A stretch of DNA of 64,000 bases from Bacteroidota bacterium (lineage in GTDB: Bacteria; Bacteroidota; Bacteroidia; AKYH767-A; 2013-40CM-41-45): the NCBI GenBank assembly GCA_016713765.1, contig JADJON010000001.1:1736001-1800000 (forward strand), in the 5' to 3' direction. The notes beneath the pieces are model-generated. The model saw nothing but the letters and a program-made list of their open reading frames with translations. It made no database searches and was not told the origin of the DNA. The position numbers and the translations under genes are program-made. Shown piece after piece: positions 19,701 through 26,727 of the stretch (positions within the stretch are counted from its first letter, which is position 1; the number at the start of each line of letters is the position of its first letter).

Positions 19701-20116
19701 TCCATGATCTCCGGATCGTTCTTGAGATCCTTTGGAAGGTCCTTTTTGGCGCGATCTACAGCGTCCTTGACCTTTTGCTTGGCATCGTCGGTGTTAACGT
19801 CGGAGTTGAACTCGATGATGACGTTGCAATAGTCCTGCAGCGAGTTGCTCTTTACTTTCTTTACACCGGCTATACTCTTGCATTCTTTCTCGATCGGGCG
19901 GACGATCAGGTTTTCCATGTCCTTGGGAGAAGTGCCGGGATAGATCACGCTGACATAGATGTTGGGTAGCGTGATGTCCGGGAAACTTTCCTTTGGAAGG
20001 TTCTGATAGGCGACGAGGCCCGAGATGGCCAGGATCAGCGTGATGATGAAGGTCGCGACCCTGTTATTGATGGCCCAACTGGAGGGCTTGAATTCCTTTT
20101 GGATTTCTTCTTTCAT
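16706..20116 (-). CDS. RND efflux pump, inner-membrane transporter (HAE1 type)
   Basis: The 1136-residue proton-driven exporter begins with the typical first helix (F-I-I-T-L-I-L-A-I-S-G) and the P-x-x-x-F-P-D-I-T-L-P-N-I-Y-V start of the porter domain. The proton relay in TM4 is intact: G-I-V-V-D-D with D407 and D408, the same pair as AcrB. This favours the drug/hydrophobe (HAE) group over the metal (HME) group. The protein is about 90 residues longer than AcrB. Part of the excess is an insert after TM6 (about 500-550) with a charged linker and two extra predicted membrane helices (about 513-550). The gene sits 45 bp after the adaptor gene in the tetR operon. The substrates are unknown. Confidence 0.95.
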   Translation of the reverse strand: MKEEIQKEFKPSSWAINNRVATFIITLILAISGLVAYQNLPKESFPDITLPNIYVSVIYPGTSPKDMENLIVRPIEKECKSIAGVKKVKSNSLQDYCNVIIEFNSDVNTDDAKQKVKDAVDRAKKDLPKDLKNDPEIMDINFADLPVMQVNISGDYDLAKLKRFADDAKDRLESLKEIKKVDIIGALEREIQINVDMMKMQANGLTMGDIARAVQTENLTIPGGSARIGSTRRSISVSGEFKNVDQLNNLVINSIQGKSVYLKDVAHVVDSYKEQQSYARLDHQNVITLNIVKRKGENLIETSDKIVALMDEMRANEWPKDLKVTLTGDQSEQTRLTLHDLINTIIIGFVLVFLILMFFMGTTNAFFVALSVPLSMALAFLVMPTIGFTLNMIVLFSFLLALGIVVDDAIVVIENTHRIFANGKRPIVEAAKLAAGEVFLPVLSGTLTTLAPFFPLLFWKGVIGKFMFFLPVTLIVTLTASLLVAYIINPVFAVQFMKPHKEHDAERDKKSMRSSLLLLGAAILIGYMIDFGTGNFAVLALILWLVNHYWLRHVIRRFQENTWPRFQMRYRRFLTWCLHRPWQMMFSTLGLFILSIVFLTVRNGGVSFFPVADPNFVYVYTSLPVCTDQAYTDSVTRVLEEKVYKAIDWPNPMVKSVISNVTVAVTDPQDEDQGDYPNKSKISVAFVEFGKRDGKSTRDYLDKIREAIKGFPGAEITVAQEQGGPPVGKPINIEVSGDNYEDLVTSSKSLKRYLDSLKIEGVEELRSDLQDQKPQLVFSIDRERANREGISTYAIGNEIYLGVLGTDISKYRDNNDDYNIVIKYQDNQRYNIDMLRNLKILYRDMNMGGMIRNVPVSAFADVKYSDTYGVIKRKNQKRVVTIASNVLTGYNENAVVQDVQKAMRDFSAPEGVSIQMTGSQEEQAETSAFLGWAMMTAMLLIILILVLQFNSISKPVIILIEILFSIIGVFLGFSIFKMEFSIVMSGVGIIALAGIVVRNGILLVEFTDLLRSMGVPTFDAIVEAGKTRMTPVILTAFATILGLIPLAVGLNIDFSRMFSEFNPHIYFGGDNTAFWGPLSWTMIFGLGFGTFLTLIMVPVMYLLSIRMKNQLRKWRKQPIDNGVAPKPVEELIEAHI

Positions 20117-20161
20117 TGTCGAAGGGGTAAAAGGGTGGGGAGGAAGTAGGAATTAGTACGA

Positions 20162-21292
20162 TCAGAGTCGGATCGGATCGCCTTCGATGATGCTTTGGAA
20201 ACCCGCGGTGACAACCTGGTCGCCTTCCGCAAGACCTTCACGTACTTCGATCATGCCGTTATAGATCATGCCGGCGGATACTTTCTTGCGTTTGGCTATT
20301 AACCTTCCGCCTTCTTGTACGGCAACGAATACATATTCGCCATCGCTCGACTTCTGGATGGCCGCTATGGGAACGACAAACGTGGAGGAGGCGGTGTAAT
20401 CGACGATCTTCATGACGGCAACCATGTTCGGATGGAGTTCCCCGTCCTTCGGACTCAGGCGGACTTCTACGTTGAAGGTTCTGTTCAGTGTATTGATCGC
20501 GCGTCCGGCATAATCGAGTTTGGTATTGATCTCTTTGCCCATGTCCGGAATCGAAATAATGGTTTCATTACCCCGATTCACCTTGCTGATAAAGGATTCG
20601 GCAACTTCACCCGTGACTTTGAGTGCATTCAGATTGACGACCCGGAAAGCCGGCATGCCGGGCGCAACTGCCTGCCCGATCTTGATATCGACCTGGTCGA
20701 CTGTACCGTTGATGGGCGACTTGATCCGCGTCATCTCGAGTTGTTCCTGAAGACTGGCGACTCGCTTTTCAAGCGCTTCTTTATTTGTCTTGGCTTGCAG
20801 GAACTGGATCTCGGATCCGATCTTCTGGTCCCAAAGGTTTTTCTGGCGATTGAAAACCTGGGTGGCCAGGTCCAGTTGCGTCTGGGCTTCGGCAACTCCC
20901 TGGCGGATCATGCGATCATCGATGGTAGCGAGTAGCTGACCCTTTACAACACGATCACCTGCTTGTACCTGAAGGCTGGTGATATTCCCCATGCTTTCGG
21001 GCGAGACGATTACGTCTTCATCGCCGTCTACCTTGGCCTGGATCTCAATGTAGTGCTTGAACGTTTCGGGCTTCATTTCCTTGATCGCCACCAGCTTCGA
21101 CTTTTCATCGTTCTTGCTGGTGTCTGATTGCGCGATCTCCGCTTCCAGTGCGGTGATCTTTTCCTTAAGGGTAGCCTGTTCTTTTTTGAGCTTTTCCAGC
21201 TCGGCATGCTTATCGCTACCGCTACCACAGGCATAGAGCACGATGGTGAGGGTCGTCAGGATGACAGTTGAATGGAGGGAGGACTTTTTCAT
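20162..21292 (-). CDS. RND efflux periplasmic adaptor lipoprotein
   Basis: The 376-residue product has a lipoprotein signal ending L-Y-A-C (C22). An N-terminal coiled coil rich in Glu and Lys (about 30-65) follows, which is extra compared with AcrA. The biotinyl-lipoyl motif S-L-Q-V-Q-A-G-D-R-V-V-K-G-Q-L-L-A is next, then a short alpha-hairpin with Q-N-L-W-D-Q-K-I-G-S-E-I-Q, the second lipoyl half (I-K-S-P-I-N-G-T-V-D-Q-V-D-I-K-I-G), and barrel and membrane-proximal domains. It lies between the TolC gene (21 bp) and the RND gene (45 bp), so it is the adaptor of that pump. The extra N-terminal coiled coil may bind the outer-membrane channel or peptidoglycan, which is inference only. Confidence 0.93.
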   Translation of the reverse strand: MKKSSLHSTVILTTLTIVLYACGSGSDKHAELEKLKKEQATLKEKITALEAEIAQSDTSKNDEKSKLVAIKEMKPETFKHYIEIQAKVDGDEDVIVSPESMGNITSLQVQAGDRVVKGQLLATIDDRMIRQGVAEAQTQLDLATQVFNRQKNLWDQKIGSEIQFLQAKTNKEALEKRVASLQEQLEMTRIKSPINGTVDQVDIKIGQAVAPGMPAFRVVNLNALKVTGEVAESFISKVNRGNETIISIPDMGKEINTKLDYAGRAINTLNRTFNVEVRLSPKDGELHPNMVAVMKIVDYTASSTFVVPIAAIQKSSDGEYVFVAVQEGGRLIAKRKKVSAGMIYNGMIEVREGLAEGDQVVTAGFQSIIEGDPIRL

Positions 21293-21313
21293 ATAGGGAA
21301 TAGGTGAGAGGGA

Positions 21314-22657
21314 TTAGTATTGAAGATTTCCGAGAGCTTTGTCAAGATTGATCTTGGCGACAATGGCGTCATAGATCGCATTGTAATAGTTGGCCTGTGC
21401 TTCCTTGAGCGTTGTTTCCGCGTCAATGACCTCCAGGTTGGAACCGACGCCTTGTTCGTACTTCAGACGCGTCGAGCGTACTACATCGTTTGCCAATTGA
21501 AGGTTCTTTTCCTGTACCGACAATGCATTTTGTGCGTCGAGGAGAGCGGCCCGGTTGCTGTTCGATTCAAGGCGTACCGCCTGATCGAAGGTTTTGATCT
21601 CGTTCTGGATCTTTTGCAGGCTGTATTTCTCCTGCCTGATCTTAGCTCGCTTTTGGAGTCCGTCGAAAATCGGAACGTTCAGCGTTGCGCCGATGATACC
21701 GGTAGGATACCACCGGTAATCCGGATTGAAGATGGTGAACTCGGTCCGTAGCGCGGCTGCACTCAGGGATCCGTACGCTACAAGGCTGGGCAGATAGCCG
21801 GACTGGTAGCGTTTCACATTGTATTCCTGCAGGCGCATCTGGGTTTGCAGGATGCCGTATTCGATACGCTTTGCCGGGTCGACATTATCATTGACTGCGC
21901 CCTGCTTCTTGACTTCTTCAATATCCAGACGGTCGGTCAGCGTGACGGGTTGCTGGATGTCCATCCCCATTTGAAACTTGAGGACCTGCTCCGTCACCAC
22001 CAGCAGCCGGTTGAATTTTTCCTGCTCACTGGTGAGGTTGTTGTACGTTACTTCGATCCGATCGGCATCCGTTTTCTCTACAAAGCCGTTGTCATAGAGC
22101 GCCTTGGTATTGTCCCGCAGGGTACGCACGCGTTCAACATTGGCATCGATCACCTTCTTGCGCTCAAGCATGAGCAGATGGTTGTAGTAGGCCTTGTAAA
22201 CGGCGACGGCGGTCTCGATCCGTGATCGTTTGACGTTCTTTTGTGAAAGTTCGCTGATGGTCCGGCTGGCCTGGACTCCGATGATATAGGAAGGTTCAAA
22301 CAGCAGCTGGCTGGCCGAAATGCCGGCATTGGCTTGCCATTGTGTGCCGAATTGTACCGGAATGTAGGTGCCGGCTGGTTCGCCGAAGAATTCGCCGGGG
22401 ATCACGCTGGTCGGGATCTTGACGAAGTCTTGCACATCGAACTTGCCGTTGATCTGCGGAAGACCGATGCCGATCGTCTCGTTGACCTGCTGTTTCGCGA
22501 TGGAAGCGTCAAGCTGGGCGTTGAGTACATCTTTTTGATGCGTGAGGGCGTACTCGATCGCCTGGCTCACCGAGAAAGCGGATGAACTGTCGGGTGTTGC
22601 CGCCCGAAGGCCGAAGGCCAACAGCAGCAGAAAGAAGGTTGAATAATAGCGTTGCAT
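21314..22657 (-). CDS. TolC family outer-membrane efflux channel
   Basis: The frame is open further upstream, but the ATG at 22657 begins a clear signal peptide (M-Q-R-Y-Y-S-T-F-F-L-L-L-L-A-F-G, cut near residue 20), giving 447 residues, normal for the family. The mature protein has two structural repeats of alternating long helices and short beta segments. Features typical of outer-membrane efflux proteins are A-I-E-Y-A-L near the start, G-I-G-L-P-Q-I-N-G, and Y-E-Q-G-V-G-S-N-L-E-V-I-D-A in the second half. It is the first structural gene after tetR (28 bp) and the only TolC-like gene in the operon. It may therefore serve both the RND pump and the MacAB-like exporter. Confidence 0.92.
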   Translation of the reverse strand: MQRYYSTFFLLLLAFGLRAATPDSSSAFSVSQAIEYALTHQKDVLNAQLDASIAKQQVNETIGIGLPQINGKFDVQDFVKIPTSVIPGEFFGEPAGTYIPVQFGTQWQANAGISASQLLFEPSYIIGVQASRTISELSQKNVKRSRIETAVAVYKAYYNHLLMLERKKVIDANVERVRTLRDNTKALYDNGFVEKTDADRIEVTYNNLTSEQEKFNRLLVVTEQVLKFQMGMDIQQPVTLTDRLDIEEVKKQGAVNDNVDPAKRIEYGILQTQMRLQEYNVKRYQSGYLPSLVAYGSLSAAALRTEFTIFNPDYRWYPTGIIGATLNVPIFDGLQKRAKIRQEKYSLQKIQNEIKTFDQAVRLESNSNRAALLDAQNALSVQEKNLQLANDVVRSTRLKYEQGVGSNLEVIDAETTLKEAQANYYNAIYDAIVAKINLDKALGNLQY

Positions 22658-22685
22658 AAGGTTGGGAGTGAAGGAGGGAGGGGGA

Positions 22686-23312
22686 TTAGTCTTCGTTGAT
22701 TTGCTTATAACGGTTGATGAGCTTGTAGCCTTTGAGACTGACAATTCCATAAAGGAAATGTTCCATGATCTTGACTTGGACTTCCGGCATGGTGAACAGG
22801 TCGGGAGGAAAAATCTGCGGGTTAAAACCGATTTCGACTTCACTCATGCACAAGCGGGAAAGTATCTTGACATTGATGTCTTTACGATAGAGCTCCTGCC
22901 GAATACCCCGCCGTAAATTATCCTCCAGGAATCCGATCATCTGCTTGTCTTTGAATTCCTTGAACATCTTCCAACAAGCAGGATGATACTTCTGCAGATC
23001 GAAGAAAAAGGTGGGATTGATCCGGGCAAACGTTGCGGCAAACGTATTCATGCCGGTGAGAATTTCGTGGATCGGATTCTCGCTCGATTTCCGGATATCC
23101 AGCAGGTCCTTTTCATGGCAGTTCGTTTGTAGACGAACCATCGCCATGATTAGTGCATCCTTATCGGAATAATGCTGGTAAATGGTCTTTTTTGACATGC
23201 CCAGTTGCTGGGCTATGTCGTCCATCGTAATGCTCTTCAACCCGTGACGGAAGAACAGCTCACGCGAGACCTCCATGATCCGTGATTCCTGTGGTTCAGT
23301 CAGTTGTTCCAT
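22686..23312 (-). CDS. TetR/AcrR family transcriptional regulator of the efflux operon
   Basis: The open frame extends far upstream into the antisense strand of purB. The start at 23312 (M-E-Q-L-T-E-P) gives 208 residues, the normal TetR length, and lies just after a promoter element. The N-terminal helix-turn-helix is classical: I-M-E-V-S-R-E-L-F-F-R-H-G, then S-I-T-M-D-D-I-A-Q-Q-L-G-M-S-K-K-T-I-Y-Q-H-Y (about 27-48). The C-terminal ligand-binding half is not specific. As first gene of the operon tetR-tolC-adaptor-RND-adaptor-permease-ATPase-mqnA it probably represses its own transcript, with an inverted repeat at 23330-23357 as candidate operator. The inducer is unknown. Confidence 0.93.
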   Translation of the reverse strand: MEQLTEPQESRIMEVSRELFFRHGLKSITMDDIAQQLGMSKKTIYQHYSDKDALIMAMVRLQTNCHEKDLLDIRKSSENPIHEILTGMNTFAATFARINPTFFFDLQKYHPACWKMFKEFKDKQMIGFLEDNLRRGIRQELYRKDINVKILSRLCMSEVEIGFNPQIFPPDLFTMPEVQVKIMEHFLYGIVSLKGYKLINRYKQINED

Positions 23313-23320
23313 TTGCGGGG

Positions 23321-23351
23321 CAAAACTATGGAAACTATTTTCAGTCCTAAA
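23321..23351 (-). promoter_or_regulatory. Putative promoter of the tetR-efflux operon
   Basis: Read on the minus strand, TTTA (23351-23348), 19 bp, then TAGTTTTG (23328-23321) fits the -33/-7 pattern with one mismatch. Only 8 nt separate the -7 box from the ATG at 23312, so the mRNA is probably leaderless or nearly so. Confidence 0.5.
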
Positions 23352-23357
23352 GTTTCC
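23330..23357. promoter_or_regulatory. Candidate TetR operator (inverted repeat)
   Basis: GGAAACT (23330-23336) and AGTTTCC (23351-23357) are 7-bp inverted arms 14 bp apart. They lie between the -7 and -33 boxes of the tetR promoter, the expected site for an autorepressor. Further GAAAC/GTTTC copies lie to the right at 23389, 23410, 23431, 23444 and 23485. Confidence 0.45.
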
Positions 23358-23494
23358 TGCAAGTTTTTTTAGGCTTGAAAACCAGCGCGAAACTAGGATC
23401 GTTCCCGGCGTTTCTGCGGTAATTCCGGTGGAAACGATCATTGGAAACCCCGATCCGTCATTAATCGGGGTTGAAGCGTAAGTTGAAACCTGAA

Positions 23495-23525
23495 TTGTCC
23501 GTCGATAGGCCGTTTTGTACCTTCG
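23495..23525 (+). promoter_or_regulatory. Putative purB promoter
   Basis: TTG (23495-23497), 20 bp, then TACCTTCG (23518-23525) fits the Bacteroidota promoter pattern with one mismatch in TAnnTTTG. The ATG at 23541 follows 15 nt later. An inverted repeat CCCCGAT/ATCGGGG at 23448-23470 lies just upstream. Confidence 0.5.
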
Positions 23526-23540
23526 CGCTTTACCATCCAT

Positions 23541-24884
23541 ATGGAAATCAACCCCCTGAACGCGATCTCGCCGATCGATGGTCGGTACCGTAAACAGGTA
23601 GACGAACTGTTCCCTTTTTTCTCTGAGCAGGCGCTGATGCGCTACCGGCTGCAAGTGGAGGTTGAGTATTTCATCGCATTGGTGGAATGCGGTTTGCCAC
23701 AGTTGACCGCGGCCGCTAAACTCGATTTGGACGGACTCCGTTCCATTTATCGGGACTTTGATGAAGCCGGAGCGCGGATCATCAAGGAAAAGGAAGCGAT
23801 CACGAATCACGATGTTAAAGCCCTGGAATATTATCTGAAGGATCAGCTTGACAAACGGGGATTCACACCCTTTCTCGAGTTCGTTCACTTCGGACTGACC
23901 TCCCAGGACGTGAACAATACCGCCTTCCCGATGTCCATCCGGGATGCGCAGCTCCAGGTCTATCAGCCGGCACTGGACAAGATCATCCAACGACTGGCCG
24001 ATCTTTCGTCCGATTGGGCGGAACTTCCCATGCTTTCCCGTACCCACGGGCAACCCGCATCGCCGACCCGCCTGGGAAAAGAGATCCGCGTATTCGTAGA
24101 GCGATTGCAGAACCAGCGTGAACAACTGTTCGCCATCCCGCCTTCGGCCAAGTTCGGCGGAGCTACCGGCAATTTCAACGCGCATTGCGTCGCCTATCCG
24201 GAGATCGACTGGCGGGTATTCGCGAACGCGTTCCTCAAGAATCGCCTCGGTCTGGAGCGTCAGCAATACACCACCCAGATCGAGCACTACGATAATCTGT
24301 GCGCGCTCTTTGACGGCATGAAGCGGATCAACAACATCCTGATCGATCTGAACCGGGATGTCTGGACCTATATCTCCCTCGATTATTTCAAGCAGCGAAT
24401 CAAGGAAGGGGAAGTGGGCTCGTCGGCTATGCCGCATAAGGTGAACCCGATCGATTTTGAAAATTCGGAAGGGAACCTGGGCATGGCCAATGCGGTGTTC
24501 GAGCATCTCTCAGCTAAGCTCCCGATTTCCCGACTGCAACGCGACCTCACCGATTCCACGGTGTTGCGCAACGTCGGCGTTCCCTTTGCGCATTCCCTCA
24601 TCGCATTCAAGTCCCTGCTCCGCGGGCTTGATAAATTGCTGGTCAATGAAGCTGCCCTGAAAGCGGACCTGGAAAACAACTGGGCCGTGGTAGCCGAGGC
24701 GATTCAGACCGTACTGCGCCGTGAAGGAGTAGCCAACCCGTACGAACAGTTGCGCGACCTGACCCGCAAGAATGAGCGCATCGGAAAGGAGCAGTTGCAT
24801 GCTTTCATCGACCAGTTACCGGTAAGCGATAACATCCGAAAGGAACTCAAAGCGGTGACCCCCTTTAACTATACGGGAGTCTGA
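23541..24884 (+). CDS. purB: Adenylosuccinate lyase
   Basis: PurB acts twice in purine synthesis: it cleaves SAICAR to AICAR and adenylosuccinate to AMP, releasing fumarate each time. The 447-residue product matches the long E. coli-type enzyme, starting E-I-N-P-L-N-A-I-S-P-I-D-G-R-Y. The fumarate-lyase signature G-S-S-A-M-P-H-K-V-N-P-I-D-F-E-N, which carries the catalytic Ser loop, is present near residue 295. R-T-H-G-Q-P-A-S-P-T near residue 170 carries the active-site His. It is the first gene of a two-gene unit with a glycosyltransferase 2 bp downstream. Expression from the promoter at 23495-23525 is inferred. Confidence 0.97.
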   Translation: MEINPLNAISPIDGRYRKQVDELFPFFSEQALMRYRLQVEVEYFIALVECGLPQLTAAAKLDLDGLRSIYRDFDEAGARIIKEKEAITNHDVKALEYYLKDQLDKRGFTPFLEFVHFGLTSQDVNNTAFPMSIRDAQLQVYQPALDKIIQRLADLSSDWAELPMLSRTHGQPASPTRLGKEIRVFVERLQNQREQLFAIPPSAKFGGATGNFNAHCVAYPEIDWRVFANAFLKNRLGLERQQYTTQIEHYDNLCALFDGMKRINNILIDLNRDVWTYISLDYFKQRIKEGEVGSSAMPHKVNPIDFENSEGNLGMANAVFEHLSAKLPISRLQRDLTDSTVLRNVGVPFAHSLIAFKSLLRGLDKLLVNEAALKADLENNWAVVAEAIQTVLRREGVANPYEQLRDLTRKNERIGKEQLHAFIDQLPVSDNIRKELKAVTPFNYTGV

Positions 24885-24886
24885 CC

Positions 24887-25759
24887 ATGTTTGTCAGCGG
24901 TTTCACGTTCATCCGCAACGCGGTCCGCTTCGACTACCCGATCGTGGAGGCGATCCGGTCCATCCTTCCTCTCTGTGACGAGGTGGTAGTGGCAGTCGGT
25001 CGCTCCGACGACAATACGCGTGAATTGATCGAACAGATCGGTTCGGATAAGATCCGTATCCTGGATACCGTTTGGGATGATGCTCTCCGCGAAGGAGGTC
25101 GGGTACTCGCCGAGGAGACCAACAAGGCTTTTGCTGCCGTCAATCCGAAGGCCGATTGGTGTTTCTATATCCAGGGTGATGAAGTGATCCACGAGCGGGA
25201 CCATCCGGCGATCCGGCAGGCGATGTTGCAGTGGAAGGACGATCCACGCGTGGAAGGATTGCTTTTCCGGTACTTTCACTTTTATGGGAGCTACGACTAT
25301 GTAGGCGATTCTACGCGTTGGTATCGTCGCGAAGTCAGGATCGTCCGCCGTGACCCTGCGATCGTTTCGTTTCGCGACGCACAGGGTTTTCGGAAATCCG
25401 GCCGGCCGTTATGGGTGAAACCGGTCGATGCCGTAGTGCATCATTACGGCTGGGTGAAGCCACCGGAACAACAACAGGCTAAGCAGCGGAGTTTCCATGC
25501 CCTTTGGCATTCCGACGAATGGGTACGCGATCGGGTGGGTACCAATAGCACGTTCGATTACTCCGGGATCGATTCCCTGGCACCGTTCAAAGGGAGCCAT
25601 CCGGCGGTTATCCGCGAACGTATCCAACGCCAAAACTGGACGTTCGATTTCGATCCCAGCCGTCGCCGGCTATCGATCAAATCAAAATTCAAATTGTGGG
25701 TAGAACACCTCACCGGCTGGCTTCCCGGCGAATACCGCAATTACCGACTACTTCGCTAA
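24887..25759 (+). CDS. Glycosyltransferase family 2-like protein
   Basis: The 290-residue protein has the N-terminal half of a GT-A fold: S-G-F-T-F-I-R-N-A-V, then S-I-L-P-L-C-D-E-V-V-V-A-V-G-R-S-D-D-N-T-R with the nucleotide-sugar-binding acidic pair. W-C-F-Y-I-Q-G-D-E-V-I-H-E supplies a D-x-E-type metal site. It has no membrane segment or signal peptide. Related proteins in this phylum lie in polysaccharide and house-keeping contexts, and the sugar cannot be inferred. It starts 2 bp after the purB stop and must be co-transcribed with it, although no metabolic link is evident. Confidence 0.82.
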   Translation: MFVSGFTFIRNAVRFDYPIVEAIRSILPLCDEVVVAVGRSDDNTRELIEQIGSDKIRILDTVWDDALREGGRVLAEETNKAFAAVNPKADWCFYIQGDEVIHERDHPAIRQAMLQWKDDPRVEGLLFRYFHFYGSYDYVGDSTRWYRREVRIVRRDPAIVSFRDAQGFRKSGRPLWVKPVDAVVHHYGWVKPPEQQQAKQRSFHALWHSDEWVRDRVGTNSTFDYSGIDSLAPFKGSHPAVIRERIQRQNWTFDFDPSRRRLSIKSKFKLWVEHLTGWLPGEYRNYRLLR

Positions 25760-25942
25760 TATGCAGAAGAGCTGAAACTGAGCCAGGAAATAACTTTTTC
25801 AAATGAGAATAAAGACTTAAAAATCAATAGATTATATATCGCATCCTTCACCTCAATTCACGCCATCTTTTTCAACCTCTTAATTTCTAACCCCCAGTCT
25901 CTAATTACTAATCACTAATTACAAATTACTAATTACCACCCC
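25760..25942. other. AT-rich gap with degenerate CTAATTAC repeats between convergent genes
   Basis: This stretch is much richer in A/T than its neighbours. At about 25898-25935 it holds short direct repeats of the type CTAATTAC/CTAATCAC/AAATTAC. No gene or clear hairpin terminator is seen. It separates the convergent glycosyltransferase and LutA-like genes. Confidence 0.5.
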
Positions 25943-26662
25943 TCACAACCCACTCGCCAACACATCCGCCAAATGCATAACGCGTATGTTTTTACCCTGC
26001 TTTTGTAAATAGCTTCCCAGGTGCATCAAACAGGAAGCATCCGTTGAAATGAGGATGTTGGCTCCCGTCGCATTCGCATTCAGGATTTTTTGTTCGGCCA
26101 TCCCCACCGCAATGGGTTCGTATTTGACCGAGAAGGTCCCACCGAACCCACAACAGGTTTCCGTGTCGGCCATTTCCCGTAACTCCAATCCGGCTACGTT
26201 TTTAAGCAATTCCCGTGGCTCCTGCCGGATGCCAACTTCCCGCAGTCCGCTGCAGGAATCATGGTAGGTAGCGACGCCTTCGAGTTTGGATCCGAGATTC
26301 GTCACTTTCAAGACGTTGACCAAAAAGTCACTCAATTCAAAAATGTGGCGTTGAATCCCTTTGTACTCGTTGTGAAGCACCGAGTTATGGAACATTTCGG
26401 GATAATAATTCTTGACCATGCCGACACAAGAAGCGGAAGGCGAAACGATGTAACGGTCGGTACGGAAGTCGTGGATGAATTTCTCCCCAACGGCCTTGCA
26501 TTCATCCCAATGCCCGGCGTTGAAGGCTGGTTGTCCGCAACAAGTTTGCTCCGGATTGTAGTTGACCGTACAGCCGGCCTTTTCAAGCACCTTGATCATG
26601 TTCCAGGCTGTCTCCGGAAAGATCTGATCGATAAAGCAGGGAATGAAAATATCTACCACCAT
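25943..26662 (-). CDS. LutA/YkgE-like (Fe-S)-binding oxidoreductase subunit
   Basis: The product has two Cys-rich CCG domains: E-Q-T-C-C-G-Q-P-A-F-N-A-G in the first half and D-T-E-T-C-C-G-F-G-G-T-F in the second, each preceded by a lone Cys (F-I-P-C-F-I-D-Q and H-D-S-C-S-G). This is the pattern of LutA/YkgE of the lactate utilisation complex and of heterodisulfide-reductase-like subunits. An ATG at 26710 would add 16 residues. I prefer 26662 because M-V-V-D-I-F-I-P-C-F aligns with family starts and because a promoter at 26671-26700 lies between the two ATGs. That leaves 239 residues. No LutB or LutC gene is nearby. It follows the UMF1 transporter gene on the same strand. Confidence 0.88.
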   Translation of the reverse strand: MVVDIFIPCFIDQIFPETAWNMIKVLEKAGCTVNYNPEQTCCGQPAFNAGHWDECKAVGEKFIHDFRTDRYIVSPSASCVGMVKNYYPEMFHNSVLHNEYKGIQRHIFELSDFLVNVLKVTNLGSKLEGVATYHDSCSGLREVGIRQEPRELLKNVAGLELREMADTETCCGFGGTFSVKYEPIAVGMAEQKILNANATGANILISTDASCLMHLGSYLQKQGKNIRVMHLADVLASGL

Positions 26663-26670
26663 AGGCCCGC

Positions 26671-26700
26671 CAAAGATACAGGAACCCTCGGTTTCATCAA
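26671..26700 (-). promoter_or_regulatory. Putative promoter of the LutA-like gene
   Basis: On the minus strand, TTG (26700-26698), 19 bp, then TATCTTTG (26678-26671) is a perfect -7 box at normal spacing. Only 8 nt separate it from the ATG at 26662, so a leaderless mRNA is likely and the upstream ATG at 26710 is unlikely to be used. Confidence 0.6.
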
Positions 26701-26727
26701 CGCCTTGCAAGGGTCCGCTTTCAACAA

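Noticed and set aside
22686..24506. 606-codon version of the TetR gene
   Set aside because: The extra 398 codons are antisense to purB. The ATG at 23312 gives a normal TetR length and lies next to a promoter box.
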